From the NCBI GenBank assembly GCA_027559495.1, contig JAMXSV010000023.1:2066988-2130987 (forward strand): a stretch of DNA of 64,000 bases, given 5' to 3'. Position numbers and translations under genes: made by a program. Below the pieces are notes generated by a model, which saw only the letters and a list, made by a program, of their open reading frames with translations, did no database searches and was not told where the DNA came from. This stretch comes from Aurifilum marmelostoma. Its lineage: Eukaryota > Ascomycota > Sordariomycetes > Diaporthales > Cryphonectriaceae. Shown one piece after another: positions 22,669-35,475 of this stretch; the stretch's first letter is position 1; every line of letters begins with the position of its first letter.

Positions 22669-25069
22669 TCAGCCACCGACCGAGGCGACAACCCACTCCA
22701 CCATCGGGCTCCGGATAGTGATCAGAATGGTGCACAGCCCAAACATGGTCATGGACAGCGCTGAGTAGGGAGCCGCTGGGCTTTTTTGCTCGTACAGATG
22801 TGAGGTGCCCATCGCGGCGGCGTTTATGCCGATTGTAACACCTGCTGCCACAACAGATACATTCTTCGCGTAGGGTGAGGCCAACTCATCTGTCTGAGGT
22901 ACTTCGTGACGGGTAGCCTGATCACTGCCATCGGCGCGAAGATAATCTGCGCTGCATGTCGACATAGCGGCCTCGTGCGTGAAGCCGAGTGAGCCAGATG
23001 TCTGTCGCCTCTCGACATTTGTGGCGTCTGTGCTCTTCCGCGTGTGACTATGATGAACATCCTCATTCTCCTCATTGAGATCGATCTGGCGTTGTTCCTC
23101 AATTCTATCTCTGTCCAAGGATGAGGTCCCTCTTTGGCAGCGCCTCGTTGGACGCACGATGGTCCGCATCCAGCCGTGCACAGGCTTGCGCCATCGCATA
23201 ATTGCAGTGTCCATTCTTTCTTGTTCGCTCATGAAGCAGCCCGCCGCGAGCTGGAAACAAATTCCATTCACGACAACTCCCACGGCATTGATACTAGCAT
23301 CGCCACCCAGACTCCCCATTGCTGGCACACCCAATGCAATGGTGACACTTCGTGCTGCAAAGCTCAGATCCGAGGCGGCAGGTCGAATCCCAATTCGGCA
23401 GGCGACCAGTGGCCAGACGATGACGTTGAAGAGGGCAGCAACGGAAGAAGTGATGAGCACCGTGAGACCGCCACGAGATATTATCTGGTGGCGGTACTCA
23501 AAGAGCTTCAGACCCCAAGATACGATGCCCGCGTTGAGGATGAAAGTTGCTATGTCGCCTGCTCCCAGGGGAAAAGGCGTCGAGTTTGATGAAGAGGCTT
23601 TGGTAGTTTCGATGTGGTGCACAATGATATTAGACAGCGTGTTGTTGGTTTGGAAGCACGCGACGACGAGACCAGCAGGTTCCTGGCGGATGTGGGACTT
23701 TGCGAGACCATAGCAGATGAGGCAAAGTGATGAACAAAGGACAGGGTTCAGTAGTGTCGCCAGAGGTGTAAGGCTGATTACCTTATGTTGTTGAACATGT
23801 TGCGGATGGTACTGCTGCCGAGCTGCGATATGCTGCTTCACTCTCGTCTGCGCCGTGGTAAACGTCAACCACATGGTGAAGAGGAAACCAGTATCCAGAA
23901 AGAAGTCATTGTGCCGTAGGAATGACAGTGGCAGTCCAACAAGGAGAAAGAGTAAGATGGACAAGGCCAGAAGAGCGTTCTGCACCACGCAAATATGCGC
24001 AGCTAAGCAGATACGGCGTCGTGTTGGGATAATTGACGAGGAACCTTTCGCTTCTGTTGTCGACCTTGTCCCATTTTCCAAAATCAGCAAAGCATTTCTA
24101 GCAAATCCGCCGTTTGTCGCCCCCTGCGTGCTTGATTCATCAGCCGCATTCGGTCCGTTCGAATCGCTCGCGTATCCAGACAGAGTACACAGTGTCGAGA
24201 CATCACTAAGGTGTTTCCGAGACTGACACAGCCAAGACTGCTGCTCGGCATCACTCCCGGGTCTGATACAGATTGGGTCAATGAAAGCAGCCTGCACGAC
24301 CTCGCGCGGCACCGAGGTCGATTGCGTGGCATTGACATCCAAGTGGCGCGCATGCTGGGCATGCTCGACATCTAAGTCATCCTTGTGTTGCATGGCTTGG
24401 TCTGCCGACGAGCGATATTTCGTGACGAGCTTGGTGATCCAGCATTGTACGTGATACGCGATCACATACACAAAGATTGAGTTCAGCACACCTGTCAGTG
24501 CTGTACAACGTGACATTATATCAGCCTTGACTGCATGGAGCAACGGTGGTCTACCTGGTGAAGGAGGAAACAGGACAGGACATACCGAATGTGAAAGTCA
24601 ACAGACCGACTTGTTCTGCGCCCGCAAATGATCGGCTAATGAGAGAGAGAAAGGGGACTGTGAACCCGATGGACATGTGCTTATTGAGGATTTCGGTCTT
24701 TGATATGGGATAGCATTCAGTATCTCTCACCAGACGCAGCAGGATACAGTTTACACTCACAGGAGTCCTGAGATGCTGATGATAAATTCTTTCTAATCCC
24801 TCGCCGGGATTGCAGAAGATACTTTGGAAAGCCCACATGCAGAGCCAAACAGAAATCATGGCAACCACCTGGCCTGGGAAATCTTGCTTGACAGCCCAAA
24901 ACGCCACGTCCCAGGCGCATGTGAGGAGCTGTGAGACAGCGAAAAGGACGACGACGATGAAGACACGAAAGCATTGGCGTGCAGTGTCGGATCTCTTGGC
25001 CCACGACTTCTGAACGCTCCAGTGTTTTCGTTGTTTTGTGGAGTGCACATCTTCATGAAAATCAATCAT
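22669..25069 (-). CDS. LrgA-LrgB fusion membrane protein (PLGG1-like glycolate/glycerate or holin-like family)
   Basis: Three exons, 25069-24761, 24697-24586 and 24500-22669, join in frame to 750 residues. The N-terminal third resembles LrgA: a helix VFIVVVLFAVSQLLTCAW, then DFPGQVVAMISVWLCMW and the HMSIGFTVPFLSLI segment. The C-terminal part is LrgB-like, with SVTIALGVPAMGSLGGDASI and AVGVVVNGICFQLAAG, the most conserved LrgB block. A polar loop of about 150 residues separates the halves, and another Ser/Thr/Glu-rich insert lies near the C-terminus before the last two helices (TIGINAAAMGTSHL). In bacteria LrgA and LrgB are separate; in plants the fusion PLGG1 exchanges glycolate and glycerate. 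The fungal role is not established. Start chosen as the first ATG. Confidence 0.75.
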
Positions 25070-28000
25070 GATCTGCGATCCGGCGTTTGGAATGACTGGC
25101 AATTATCGCTCGGTCAGACGCCCCCTCTCGTTTTCTCTTCTTGTCGTGGCCTCAACTCTCTATCCCATGCGCTAAGGAAAGAAGCGTGGTTATGCAATTC
25201 GCCTTAAAATAAGAAGGCAAGGAATAATGGTCAAGGGGTTCTTAATATTCAGCGATAGTAGTTGTGGAAAATGCTGCCGGGGTACGGGTCAGTTTGCCAT
25301 GGGCCGTTGAAATGTCAAGGAAAACCGTCGCTGGTTTGTTTGTGACAGATAGCCTCAAAAGGATGTGAATTTAAGAAAGGATAAGATAGATATAGAGGAA
25401 TCAGCTGACAGTGAATGATGGGGAATGGAAAAGGGAGCACTGAAGATTGATATATGCCTACAGTTTTATGCTCGTGCGCGAATGCGGTGATGCCACGCAC
25501 ATAGGCATTATCAGCGAGCACGACTTCCCGTCATAGTTTCCGTTTGTCCATGGACACCATCAAGGCCGAGTTTTGTGTCGCCGCTTTGGATCCACATCTG
25601 CCTCCATATTCGGCATTTGGCAGATTACACCGCCGGTATTCAAGCAAGAAAGAGACGGGAAGGCGAGGACTAGGTCGCTTGACGGTGAGTGCTTTGTTAC
25701 GTCTCGGCGGGGCTGGACCTTCGCCAGCTTCAGGATGAGGGGGCAAAATGAAATCTTAGTGGCATACTGTATTTTCCAAGCAAGCCTGTGTGCCTGCCAT
25801 TTGATATCGGATGAGCCTAATTTGGTAATCCCAATTGCAGATGGCAAACCGGCACATGAGCGGCCACCTGCTGTGGCGTTTTGAAGCCGTTGGCCTTGTG
25901 TTTTCACAGACAAGGGAGCCCGTGGAACGACTTGCTTGAAGGGTGCAGTGGCAGCATGACATAGATGCTGCCACAGCTTGGCACACAAACTCATATGCCT
26001 ACCATTATTTCCAAATGTCTCAGAGCTCCGAGCCTGATTTGGGGTCTGTTTCCACGCTCTGGCCGAGGGCCGTTCAATCATGATAATACGGGATAACCAC
26101 CCACCTTGTGATAGAGTAACGTACAGTAACATGTTCGTCCTAACACAGGAGTCCGGTCCAAAATGTCTGGCAGTCAAGTCATGGGGCGACCTTCGTGTTA
26201 ACCGAGAACAGGGCTATGACAAATAGATTTGGATGCGTACTGGGGCAGCTGGCGAGACGAGGCCAACTTGTCACTGTCAACGCATACCTTGTGCTTAGAC
26301 ACGCCAGCCGAGCTGACAGCCAGTGACAGGTGGCTCAACTGAATTTGATGCCATCGGCTCGTTGCAGCATCCGGTGAAAACTTTGAGGACCAGGTGTTCG
26401 AGCTCATCCTATACATCTACTAGCCAAGGAGCGTATGCTGAGAGCTGAAAACCTCGCAGACGTCTCGCGTCATGAGAGGGCTGATAGGAAGTTCTTAATG
26501 CATCGGAAACCATTCCACGTATTAATAGCGCATATAGGAAATGGTCAAAAAGGAGACTATTGTACTGAATCATGCACCTGCTAACTGCTTGCGCCTGAGA
26601 TGAAGCGTTGGCAAGACAAAGGCGAGCCGTTAATACTGCATGTATAAGAGAAAAGAGGAAAGTGTGCGTCCAAGAGGAGGAAGTCAATGTGTATCGGTCA
26701 TGTTGTTAGCGGCAGTTGGATGCCACATAGCTGGGCACGAAGCAGATTGCCGAGCCTCCGGACAGATGCTAAAATCAGGTACGATGTCATGTCTCAACTT
26801 GCCAAGGCGAATTGTAGCAAACAAGGCGGTGACTAGAGCTTGCGTGTTAGCCCTGAATCCGGAGATAGGTCGTAATATTATAGCTTGTGATGACCAGAAA
26901 ACTTGGGAGAAAACTTTGGCGGTGGGGAAGCTGGCACCAGGGTGGCTGATGATTCTATATGAGTGGTGTAACAGATGAGTCGCGCAAACAAACGTTTGTT
27001 TTTTTTTTTAAAAAAATAAATCTCATTCCTCCCGCATCGCATACTGCCGTACAGCCTATCCACATCCGGGATCTGGAGGATCCACCACGCACTGCAGAAG
27101 TCACCTGCAAGTACAATATCCCGGAAGATGAAGTTCCACTCGTGAAAAGGAGCTGCAGCCACCCGTGCCTAACCTACGGATGGTTGCCGGGCTCGTGCCG
27201 CGGCCCTGACGGCAATGTTGCTGACGTGTTTGATCGAGGACCTAACGACGAAAGATGAACGATCAAGGTTTACGGTTTCGGGTCGAAACGTGGGAATGCC
27301 GCTTGAATACAACCTTCTTCCTTTCATGTTCATCTCTTGTCCTCCCGACAGCCGGGGGCCACGTGAGGCGTGGGAATGTAATGTTGCATTAGAGCATGTT
27401 CATCAAAGCGTTCATCAAGAGCACGGTTGTGGATAAGTGTTCGCGATACAAATTAGAACAGGGCCATCTAGTCTTGCTCTATCTTGGCCTTTTCGAGAAT
27501 TTTGTGAGAAGTAATCCGTGTAGTGCATGCGGTTGGAAATGTGTGCCCATATCCATGGAATCTAGGGTGCTGTCGGTCACATAGGATGCATTATATCAAC
27601 GAGTGCCTCAAATTGACAAAGTAGGAGGATAGAAAGAAGCTAAATCTAGCCCTCAGGAACAAAACAATAGAGGTTCCTCTATAACCCATTGTTACATCGC
27701 GTCGGAGGCAAGAGAAGAGGGGGGCGGAACGTGGTGAGATTCGGCAAGACAGACTTATACTTACAGCATAGTGCTCATAAGAGCTCGTCCGTATTCATAT
27801 CTACTTTAACAGGTATCCACATATGCGTAGTGCTTAACTTGACATTAACATTGCAATTGGACAGGACCTAATACAGCAAGAAGAAACCTGCAATGAATGA
27901 TGGGCCAGCTTGACCCAGTCTCAAGCGAGGTGGCGTCCTTTAGTTCATGCAGACTCCCATGCCAGATACCCTGAGAAGCCGTCTTCACAAGTAATTGTCA

Positions 28001-29406
28001 CTTAGTGGTACGCAGAGCTCCTGGATGCTGCCGAAACCACTCTGTTGTTGCACAAGCCGCTGTGTAGTGTTGATCAACGTAACAAACAGGTGATTTTTGG
28101 GGGATCGATGGAACTTCGACAGTGGATTTTAGCTTCATAGCGATAGCGTCATTCAAGTCTAACCCCCCCCCGGGGGGGGGCCACAAATAAGAAAAAAAGA
28201 GAAAGATTGCTTGTGCCCCTGCACAGGGCGTGTGGACAACATGCGGCCTAGCACTATGAACAATTGCCGGGTGTGTTCAACAGCCAATGCTTCATGACGA
28301 CAGACGTAAAGCAGTCCTGCTAAGGCCTTGCAAAATACCTCGGGGGCCGCTGCTGCCTCCTAGGTGGACACGAAGTTGATCGTCAAATGGGTTTTTATTT
28401 AACGGGACTGAATCCTTGATTGGTGTGCTTGTGCTTAGTGAGCGACATAGTACGTCATTCCAAAGAAATCCGGTAAGAGCCCGAGAAGCAGTATTGAAGG
28501 CCAGCGTTGAGTTACCAGAGAAGATGAAGCGCAGAGCAGTAAGTGTCCTCGCAGAGAGGCTTTAGCCCGGCTTTTGCAGGGTCGTGACTCTTCGTTTCAA
28601 CGGCAGAGAATGGTGTTCGTATATATACGGGCGAATATTGACCAAAATCTGACATGTGAGTGTCTATCACTATCTGTGACTGGGCGCTAGGATGAAGTAT
28701 CGCCTGAGGTCATCAGGCCCTAAGAGGTCTTAGCAAATGATGCTATAAGTAAGTACTTCTCGGTTTGACTATATTGTTATGGGGTTTTCAGTATTGATGA
28801 TGATATTTTGTCCGCAGTATAATGTATTGTGGAGTCTCGCATTTGATAGTGTGATCAGAAATTACTCGGGAAAAAGAGAAGAGATATTCATAGTGAAACC
28901 GTGGTTGACACGTGAGGGGATTCGAGGTCAAAATTATGGATGGCTGTGAGGTCGTTCCTGGTAACCAAGGACAACGCACAGACCTGATCATATCCCACAT
29001 TGGGTACAGCTTGATTCGTTGCTGTAGTGGAGAGGAACAGTACTAGCCCCTGTATCTTGCAACCCTACAGCGCACTGCACTAGAGATTCACAGGGGGTGC
29101 GCGTGCTTGATTGGCGGCTAGTCTTGGCTTGCTGATCCTTGCAAGCCTTATTGCGACGTCCGACCTTCGCTTCCCATCCATAGTTCCTCCATGTTCGTCC
29201 TGTCTCCAACCCTTGGAATCTGCCAACGATTTATCGAGCAGGCTGCTTTGCTTCGCGCGGTAATCTCTGCAAGCTGATATCGCAAGCTCAGTGCCTGATC
29301 CGTGAGACAGCATCAAGCCCTGTCCCAGAGTCCCCACCACCCAGACTGGCACTCAAGATCAATCGTAGCCTTAACTTCCTGCATCGAGTAACTCACGAGT
29401 CTCGTA
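25070..29406. other. 4.3-kb gene-poor stretch
   Basis: No supportable gene. An apparent 205-codon frame at 25560-26177 (-) has no motif and overlaps frames on the other strand. A T/A block lies at 26998-27018. A perfect C9G9 palindrome lies at 28163-28180. The stretch from about 28600 to 29000 is AT-rich. The last few hundred bases are the promoter side of the gene at 29407. Confidence 0.5.
28163..28180. repeat. C9G9 perfect palindrome
   Basis: Nine C followed by nine G, an 18-base self-complementary block in otherwise mixed sequence. No flanking repeat or gene explains it. Confidence 0.8.
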
Positions 29407-31160
29407 ATGGAGGGTCACGATGAGTTGTTGAGCATTATTCGCGCGTACGACGTCCCTATCGACCCAGCAGCACTCAGGTCTGCCCTGGAAGACGAGGTGC
29501 AGAGCAGACTCCTGTCTGAGTGGGTCAAGTCGCACTTGACACTAGACACATTGCTCAGCGCGGACGAGCTGAACTCGTATGCAACCATGCTCATGTGTGA
29601 TTACCACCAGTCGTGTAGCTAATACGTGTTCAGTTACCAGCTCCTCAAGCGCAATGGAAAGGCGGAAGATCTGGTGGCCACAGCAGACCTCTCTGCTGTC
29701 CGCGCCATCGATGGCCAGGAGATACGTGGTGCTACAGAGGAGCTCAACCGCTCTACAGCCACCATCAACAAACAGACCGAGGCGCTTAGTCAACAACATG
29801 ACGCATTGTCTCGTTTAGTATCGAGCAGTGGTGCGGCTGGAGATGCCCGTTCTCACCTCGAGATCAAACGCGCGCACAAATGGGAGTCCGATCATCAGGC
29901 TCTCAGGACTGCCGTCGAGCTTCACCTCCAGGGTTTGGACTATCGCGTCTCTGAGCTCGAGCAACAGAACAAAGTCTCGTGTGACGACATGGTGAGAATT
30001 ATCGACAGCATGTTTCAGACCGATGACAAGCTCCTGTCCAGCCTCCAGAAGCTCGGCTGGGAGCTCGACACGGAGGACCCGGAGGACACGGAGAGTGTGA
30101 CCAAACTGCGCGAAATTTGCGCTAGGCTGATCAAGTACACTGTGGAGTGCATCCGCACCAAGCTCGATCGTATCTTTCTAGAGACCCTTGAAGCTCACAG
30201 CGAGCCTGAGACGGATGACATTAATGCTGTGGAAGGAATTGCGGCACAACAGGAAGAGTTAGAGGAGCTTTATTCAGAGGTCCTGCCCGTGGCACAGATG
30301 TCCGTCGAGCAGCAATGGCTCGAGCCTTCTCTTCGATCTCTTACTACCAAAAATTCCAACAACATTAGCCGTTCTGCTGATGCTTTGGAATATGTAAGCT
30401 GCCATGTATCTTCCCTACCGGGGCATGAGCTGACAACTTATAGACCCTTGACTGCCTCGATGTCCTTCTTGATCGTATGAGACGTCTATCCGTGCGCGTG
30501 TCGACATTCAAGGAACACGAGCTAGCAGCTTCCAGAATTGTTGCGACCGGAAAGGACGAGCTATCAGATACGGGACCTGCCCTTGCCGGCCGCCGTGGCA
30601 CGACTAAATCTCAGGCTTCCCCAGCTCGCCGGCCTCGATCCCTGATTATGGACGGTATCATGACTCCTACGACCTCCCGCGACAACACTGGGATAGCTAA
30701 GGCCGAAAGGGTCTCAACCGGTGGTGCGGTACATGACTCCCCAGGTGATCACCTACTCGGAGAACTTGCTGTCTTCCTCCCAGTATCCGATGACCCATCC
30801 AAGAGCACTAGGGAAGCGCAGGTTGCCTTCCTTTCAACTGCCCTCGCTCACCGCGCCCGCAAATCCGCGGAGGTGTCCCGCAGCGTTCAGTCCACCTTCG
30901 AAAACTCCGTGTCATCCTATCTATATGATGCGAGAACAGCAGTTCAGCTGATCCGTGACTCGGTGCTGGCAGAGAGCTCCTTCGCGGAGGTCTACCTCGT
31001 CGATCCAGGCATCGAAGCATCAATTGGAGTGCTGGCACAGGAGGTGCATAAAGTGACAAATCATTTGGAAAAAATCGACAGGGAAGCTGCAGTGCTGGCC
31101 AAGGGGCGGAATACTAAGAGAGAAGAGATTGTGAAGCGTTGGGGTCGGAGAACAATATGA
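29407..31160 (+). CDS. Coiled-coil protein, probable HAUS augmin-like complex subunit 3
   Basis: Three exons, 29407-29576, 29634-30393 and 30444-31160, give 548 residues. The 57-base first intron (GTATGC...CAG) yields ADELNSYQLLKRNGKAEDL. The N-terminus is a small helical domain (LLSIIRAYDVPIDPAALR), then a helix whose end resembles HAUS3 (WVKSHLTLDTLLSADELNSY). Most of the rest is heptad-rich coiled coil (ATINKQTEALSQQHDALSRL). A low-complexity basic segment rich in Ser, Thr, Pro and Arg (about residues 340-370) splits the coil. Augmin recruits gamma-tubulin to existing microtubules in spindles. The link to HAUS3 rests on the N-terminal pattern only; another coiled-coil centrosome or tethering protein remains possible. 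Confidence 0.55.
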
Positions 31161-31512
31161 AATCCTTCAGCAGTGTATGGTCGAGGACGTACGGCCAGTC
31201 CTATGATACTCACCGTGGACTCACGCGGCTAGGCATAGCTCGACCTTCCCGTGCTCGAATGAACAAGTCAGATTTGACTTCAGCGATAATTTCACTGTAA
31301 ACATGACGTCTCCGGAAGAATTTTGGCGGAGACTAATGCCGTGGTGTTGGGGGCCCGCAAATTTCGGGACATTTGGTGGTGGGTCTCTTTGTCACTTTGT
31401 TGTAATTAATATATTTTGGGCCATCTCGCGCCACAGACAAGAGCCTAGAAGCGCGCGTATGCCAGGTTGATAAAGGAAGAAGCCATAGAGAAGAAGCAAA
31501 TATAGTTCAGAG
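31161..31512. other. Spacer downstream of the HAUS3-like gene
   Basis: Short 3' region; contains TTGTAATTAATATATTTTGG at about 31398-31417, suitable for 3' processing. Nothing else seen. Confidence 0.5.
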
Positions 31513-32760
31513 TTATTCAAATTTTCCAGCTCGATCCAGTAACTTAGCCAAGCCATTTAGAAATAACACCTTTTCAAGGCCAAGCTGCAAATCTAACATT
31601 CTACTTGAGGAACCTGAAGCTGGCACTAAGATGACGTCTTTATCCAGACCAAGTTGGACGAGGAGAATTATAGTGGAAGTGCAGGTGTTATGCACAAGAA
31701 TCTTCGTAATTGAAATCGTGGTTAGGCTCATCTAGATCTTCGGCTTCCATGCTTGATAACCACCAACACCCCTTGCCCCGAATCACGATATAATGTATTT
31801 TGTCTATTTCCTGTGAGTCGTCTGCATACAGATCGATCTCGGATATTGTTTAACAATTCCGTAGACCCTCAAAGTCGATAAACGCACCAGTATCCGTAAG
31901 AGCAAAGTCTATTGATGGTCGAGAGTGAGTTCCACTTATCAGACTCACATAATTGCACGCCTGGACAATCTCCTTGTAGATTATCATATAGTCTCCCTGC
32001 TTTTCTCCATGGACGGCTAACGCCGCCAGTCAAGAAATCGATTGGCCCATTTGGCTCCCATGGCGAGTATAGAGTTTGTTGCGAACAAAACTTGAGTCCC
32101 TCAGTGAAATGTTCCTTTATGACCCCATGGGAGGTCGGTGCCTCTCTCAGGGAACTATGGAGTCAGAATTATTACCAGTGCGATGCTATATTACACCTTA
32201 CTTAGGCAACTGGTCCTTTGAGTTTACTCCGCCCACTCCAAATGAGAGCATGATAATCACGAGGAGTTTGCTTAGACTTCTACTTAAAAATCAGAATTTC
32301 AGCATTCTATCAGCTATTGATTTGATAACTGCGATATAGCCCGAAGTCGACAGCATAATTATGTTGCCTCGATCAGGGCGTCGATTTATAGCTTGCAGGT
32401 TGGTTTTGCGTCCACACTGAGCAGAATTATACTTAATACTTTATCACAGGCGCCGATGTCGAATATCGCGCCCTGATAAAGTATTGTCTTATTCATCTCC
32501 TAAAGTTTCGAATTAAGTAGTACATACCAATATTATATGGCCCCGAGCTTTCTTCGATTTATCTTCTCCCACTTCTTCATTTTGACCTATTTGCCCTGTT
32601 AGGAATGGCATCGAACGTCCTCCAGTCAACACCGTGGCGACATATATGACTATGCCACCTCGGTCAGGATACGGATCCTGCCTGGAGAGCGTGCATAATA
32701 GACAACAACTTGGCATCCCAAAATTCCCGGTCTCCCCCTGTAATAGCCTCGGCATCTTCG
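31513..32760 (-). pseudogene. Decayed ankyrin-repeat-like gene
   Basis: Minus-strand fragments in several frames retain the ankyrin spacing (D-x-x-G-x-T-P-L-H-x-A...). PDRGNIIMLSTSGYIAVIKS lies at about 32280-32380; DPYPDRGGIVIYVATVL lies at about 32630-32690; LVQLGLDKDVILVPASGSSS lies near 31610-31670. The usual T-P-L is replaced by I-I-M or I-V-I, as expected if C changed to T. The region is AT-rich with many stops. No start or intact frame remains. The family call is inferred from repeat spacing only. Confidence 0.4.
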
Positions 32761-33226
32761 TTGCATCCTTCTTGACTGCTTAGGAGGCGCTAAAGAGCAG
32801 GCCCTGCTGTGCCTAAAACCACAAAGGCCCAATTGCATGTCTTTGCTCCAGATCCTACGGACAAACGGTCCAATTGCTGAAGCGATGTCAGCAGTCCATT
32901 GTCAGCAATGCAGCGCCCCAATCGTCATCGGATGTACTTAAACTTCCATCGCGCCGACGGCACGTACTTCCATTGAATGCCGACACCCCAGCGGGGATTT
33001 AATCAACGGAGACATCCGTTGAAGGGGCTGACTGTGGCGGCCGTTTGACTTCACGACCTTCGTCTTCCCTCAACAGCACGCCGTTCCATCCTGGCATCTG
33101 CTTGCACACGAATTCTGAGTGACTCCACCAAGACACCAGCTATCAACATCAGTTCTCTGATCTCGCACTTCCTAAAGCCGCTTCTCACGCCAAGCCTCAA
33201 GCCTAGATATCAAAATCACGGAAACC
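32761..33226. other. Spacer and promoter of the CocE-like gene
   Basis: Less AT-rich than the relic before it. Contains the likely promoter and leader of the gene at 33227, with a CAGCACGCCG...CATCTGC GC-rich part at 33070-33110. No gene seen. Confidence 0.45.
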
Positions 33227-34998
33227 ATGGCAACGGGGAAGGCAGCACAGCGTGGCTTTTTGGTAAGCCTTCTAGATCATCTAGCAGGTTGGGCTGCAAG
33301 CCTCTCGCTACAGACCAACAGCTATACTGTGACACCTGTCACGATACCCATGGAGGGAGAGGAGGGCGTCGAGCTGGCAGCAGACGTCTATCGACCTATC
33401 ACCAAGGACAGTGCCCCGGCGGTCGGTACTCTCATGGTCCATACCCCCTACGGTCGTAGGTTCCCTTTTTCACTCAGCCTAGGCCGACTCTGGGCGGCTC
33501 GTGGCTACAACGTACTTATTGTAAGCACGAGAGGTACGTTTGGCTCCACAGGACCGTTCACGCCGGCGGCGCACGAAGTGCGTGATTCTGCCCGGATCGT
33601 GAGATGGATGCGCCGGCAGCCCTGGTACACGGGCAGCTTTGGGACCCTAGGCATGAGCTACCTGGGCTATACACAGTGGGCACTGATGGCGTCCGACGAG
33701 CCTCTGGACGACTACGAGGCCGCCGTCATCGTGGTCGCGCCTCACGACTTCGCGGATTTACTGTGGGGCACTGGATCTTTCTGGCTACCCGCGATAGATT
33801 GGGCCAAGAACAGTACCATCATCGAGTCGACGAATACGATCAAGGCCTTGGCCAATTTCGTCTTTGCAGATCCAAATGGAGATGTTGCTGCCAAGAAAGC
33901 TATACCTCTCGAGGATGGCGTCAAGAAGGCTGTCAGGCCTGACACTCACACGCACGGATGGCTTCACGAATGGATAACCGGCTCGCACAGCAAGAGTATA
34001 GGCGATGGGGCGACTAGCTTCTGGAAGACCATGAATAATAGGGAAGCAGTCGAGAAGACCAAAGTGCCCATCCTGTTGATTGGAGGGTGGCAAGACTTGT
34101 TCACCGAGGCACAGACAGCGCAATGGAAGCGACTGAATGAACGGGGCTGTACCGTGGGTCTGACTATAGGAGCGTGAGTTCTTCTACTCCTAAGCTAACC
34201 AAACATGATGTGAGCCTTAACAACTGAGACTGAAACCACAGGTGGAATCACATGGAAGCTGGACGAAACATGAAAGAGATGCAGGACTGGTTCGAAAAGT
34301 ACTTGACCAAGAAGACTACCGGAGAAATCCGGCAGGCTCCGGCGAAGATCAATATCACGGGAACCAATGAATGGAAATGGTTTACCAACTGGCCTCCAGC
34401 CACAAAACCCTTTGAGCTGTACCTAGACCTCGAAGGTAGCCTCTCGACAGGCATTCCCACGAAGACAGATGAGACCCAATTTACCTTCGACCCTCACGAT
34501 CCGACACCCACGTTTGGCGGGCCTCTCCTCTTCAATGGGGGCTACGTAGATGATACGGCACTGGCGAAACGGTCTGACGTTCTCAGCTACACCACCTCGC
34601 CGCTAAATGAGGACATTGAGGTCCACGGGAAGCCGCACATCGACTTTCTTCACAGCAGCGACAACCCACACGTCGACCTCTTCGTCCGGCTCAGTGAGGT
34701 CGACAGCCAGGGAAAGTCCCGAAATGTCTGCCAGGTGTATCGACGACTTGATCCCGACCGCGGCTCAGCCGGTCAAAAGACGAGGATCGAGTTGAATCTA
34801 TCAGATTGTGCACACCACTTCAAGAAGGGCACCTCGATACGCCTGCTCGTTGCGGGTGGGAATTTTCCTCACTATGCGTACAACCTGGGCTCAGGTGAGA
34901 GCCAAGCCACAGGCACCACTCTCCGACCAGCGAGGCATACGGTCCATATAGGCGGCGTTGGAGGGTCCAAGTTGGTGCTGCCGGCATTGGCTACATAG
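33227..34998 (+). CDS. CocE/NonD-family hydrolase (X-Pro dipeptidyl-peptidase S15-like)
   Basis: Exons 33227-34173 and 34242-34998 encode 567 residues. The fold and triad of this family are visible: nucleophile in LGMSYLGYTQ (Ser144), Asp290 in LIGGWQDLF, and His319 in AWNHMEAG, right at the splice junction. The N-terminal half is the alpha/beta hydrolase core (GVELAADVYRPI, NVLIVSTRGTFGS). The C-terminal half is the jelly-roll domain (PHVDLFVRLSEVDSQGKS, TSIRLLVAGGNFPHYAYNLG). Members hydrolyse esters such as cocaine, glutaryl-7-ACA or acyl amino acids; the natural substrate here is unknown. No secretion signal is apparent. Convergent with the SDR gene downstream. Confidence 0.9.
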
Positions 34999-35475
34999 CA
35001 GAATGAATACAAAGCATGTGACTGAAGAGTGTCGTGCAAGGTTGGCTGCAGAGAATTAGTCGAAAAGGAAGCACATGGTGGGCGCGTGGCAGGATGGGGT
35101 TCCACCGATGCCGAAGGCAACGAGGCAATACTACTGGACCGAAACGACTCATCATTTACGATCCTACGCGGGTATTGAATGTTTGAATCCCGACCAACCA
35201 CTTTGCTCCAGACATTGTGCAAGTATGCCAGCTGGACCTGTGCATTCTTTCATATCTCAGCTTGGGATTACTGGACATCAAAACACCCCCCGGTGATGAA
35301 TAGCATGGGTCGGAGATATGAAGATGAATCATGTTCAAGAGAACCATCCGTCTATCGAAGCACCGAAGTCACAAATATCTCAAGGATCCATGCTCCGAAG
35401 CCTGACCCACACGATGTTTGAACGAGGAACAACATGCTTACGATCTTTGATAAAAGCAGGGCCACATGTATGCCC
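34999..35475. other. Intergenic between convergent genes
   Basis: Common 3' region of the CocE-like (+) and SDR (-) genes. No feature beyond likely UTRs. Confidence 0.5.

Noticed and set aside
25560..26177. 205-codon open frame on the minus strand
   Set aside because: No motif, ordinary chance composition, overlapped by frames on the other strand, no plausible start context or splice partners.
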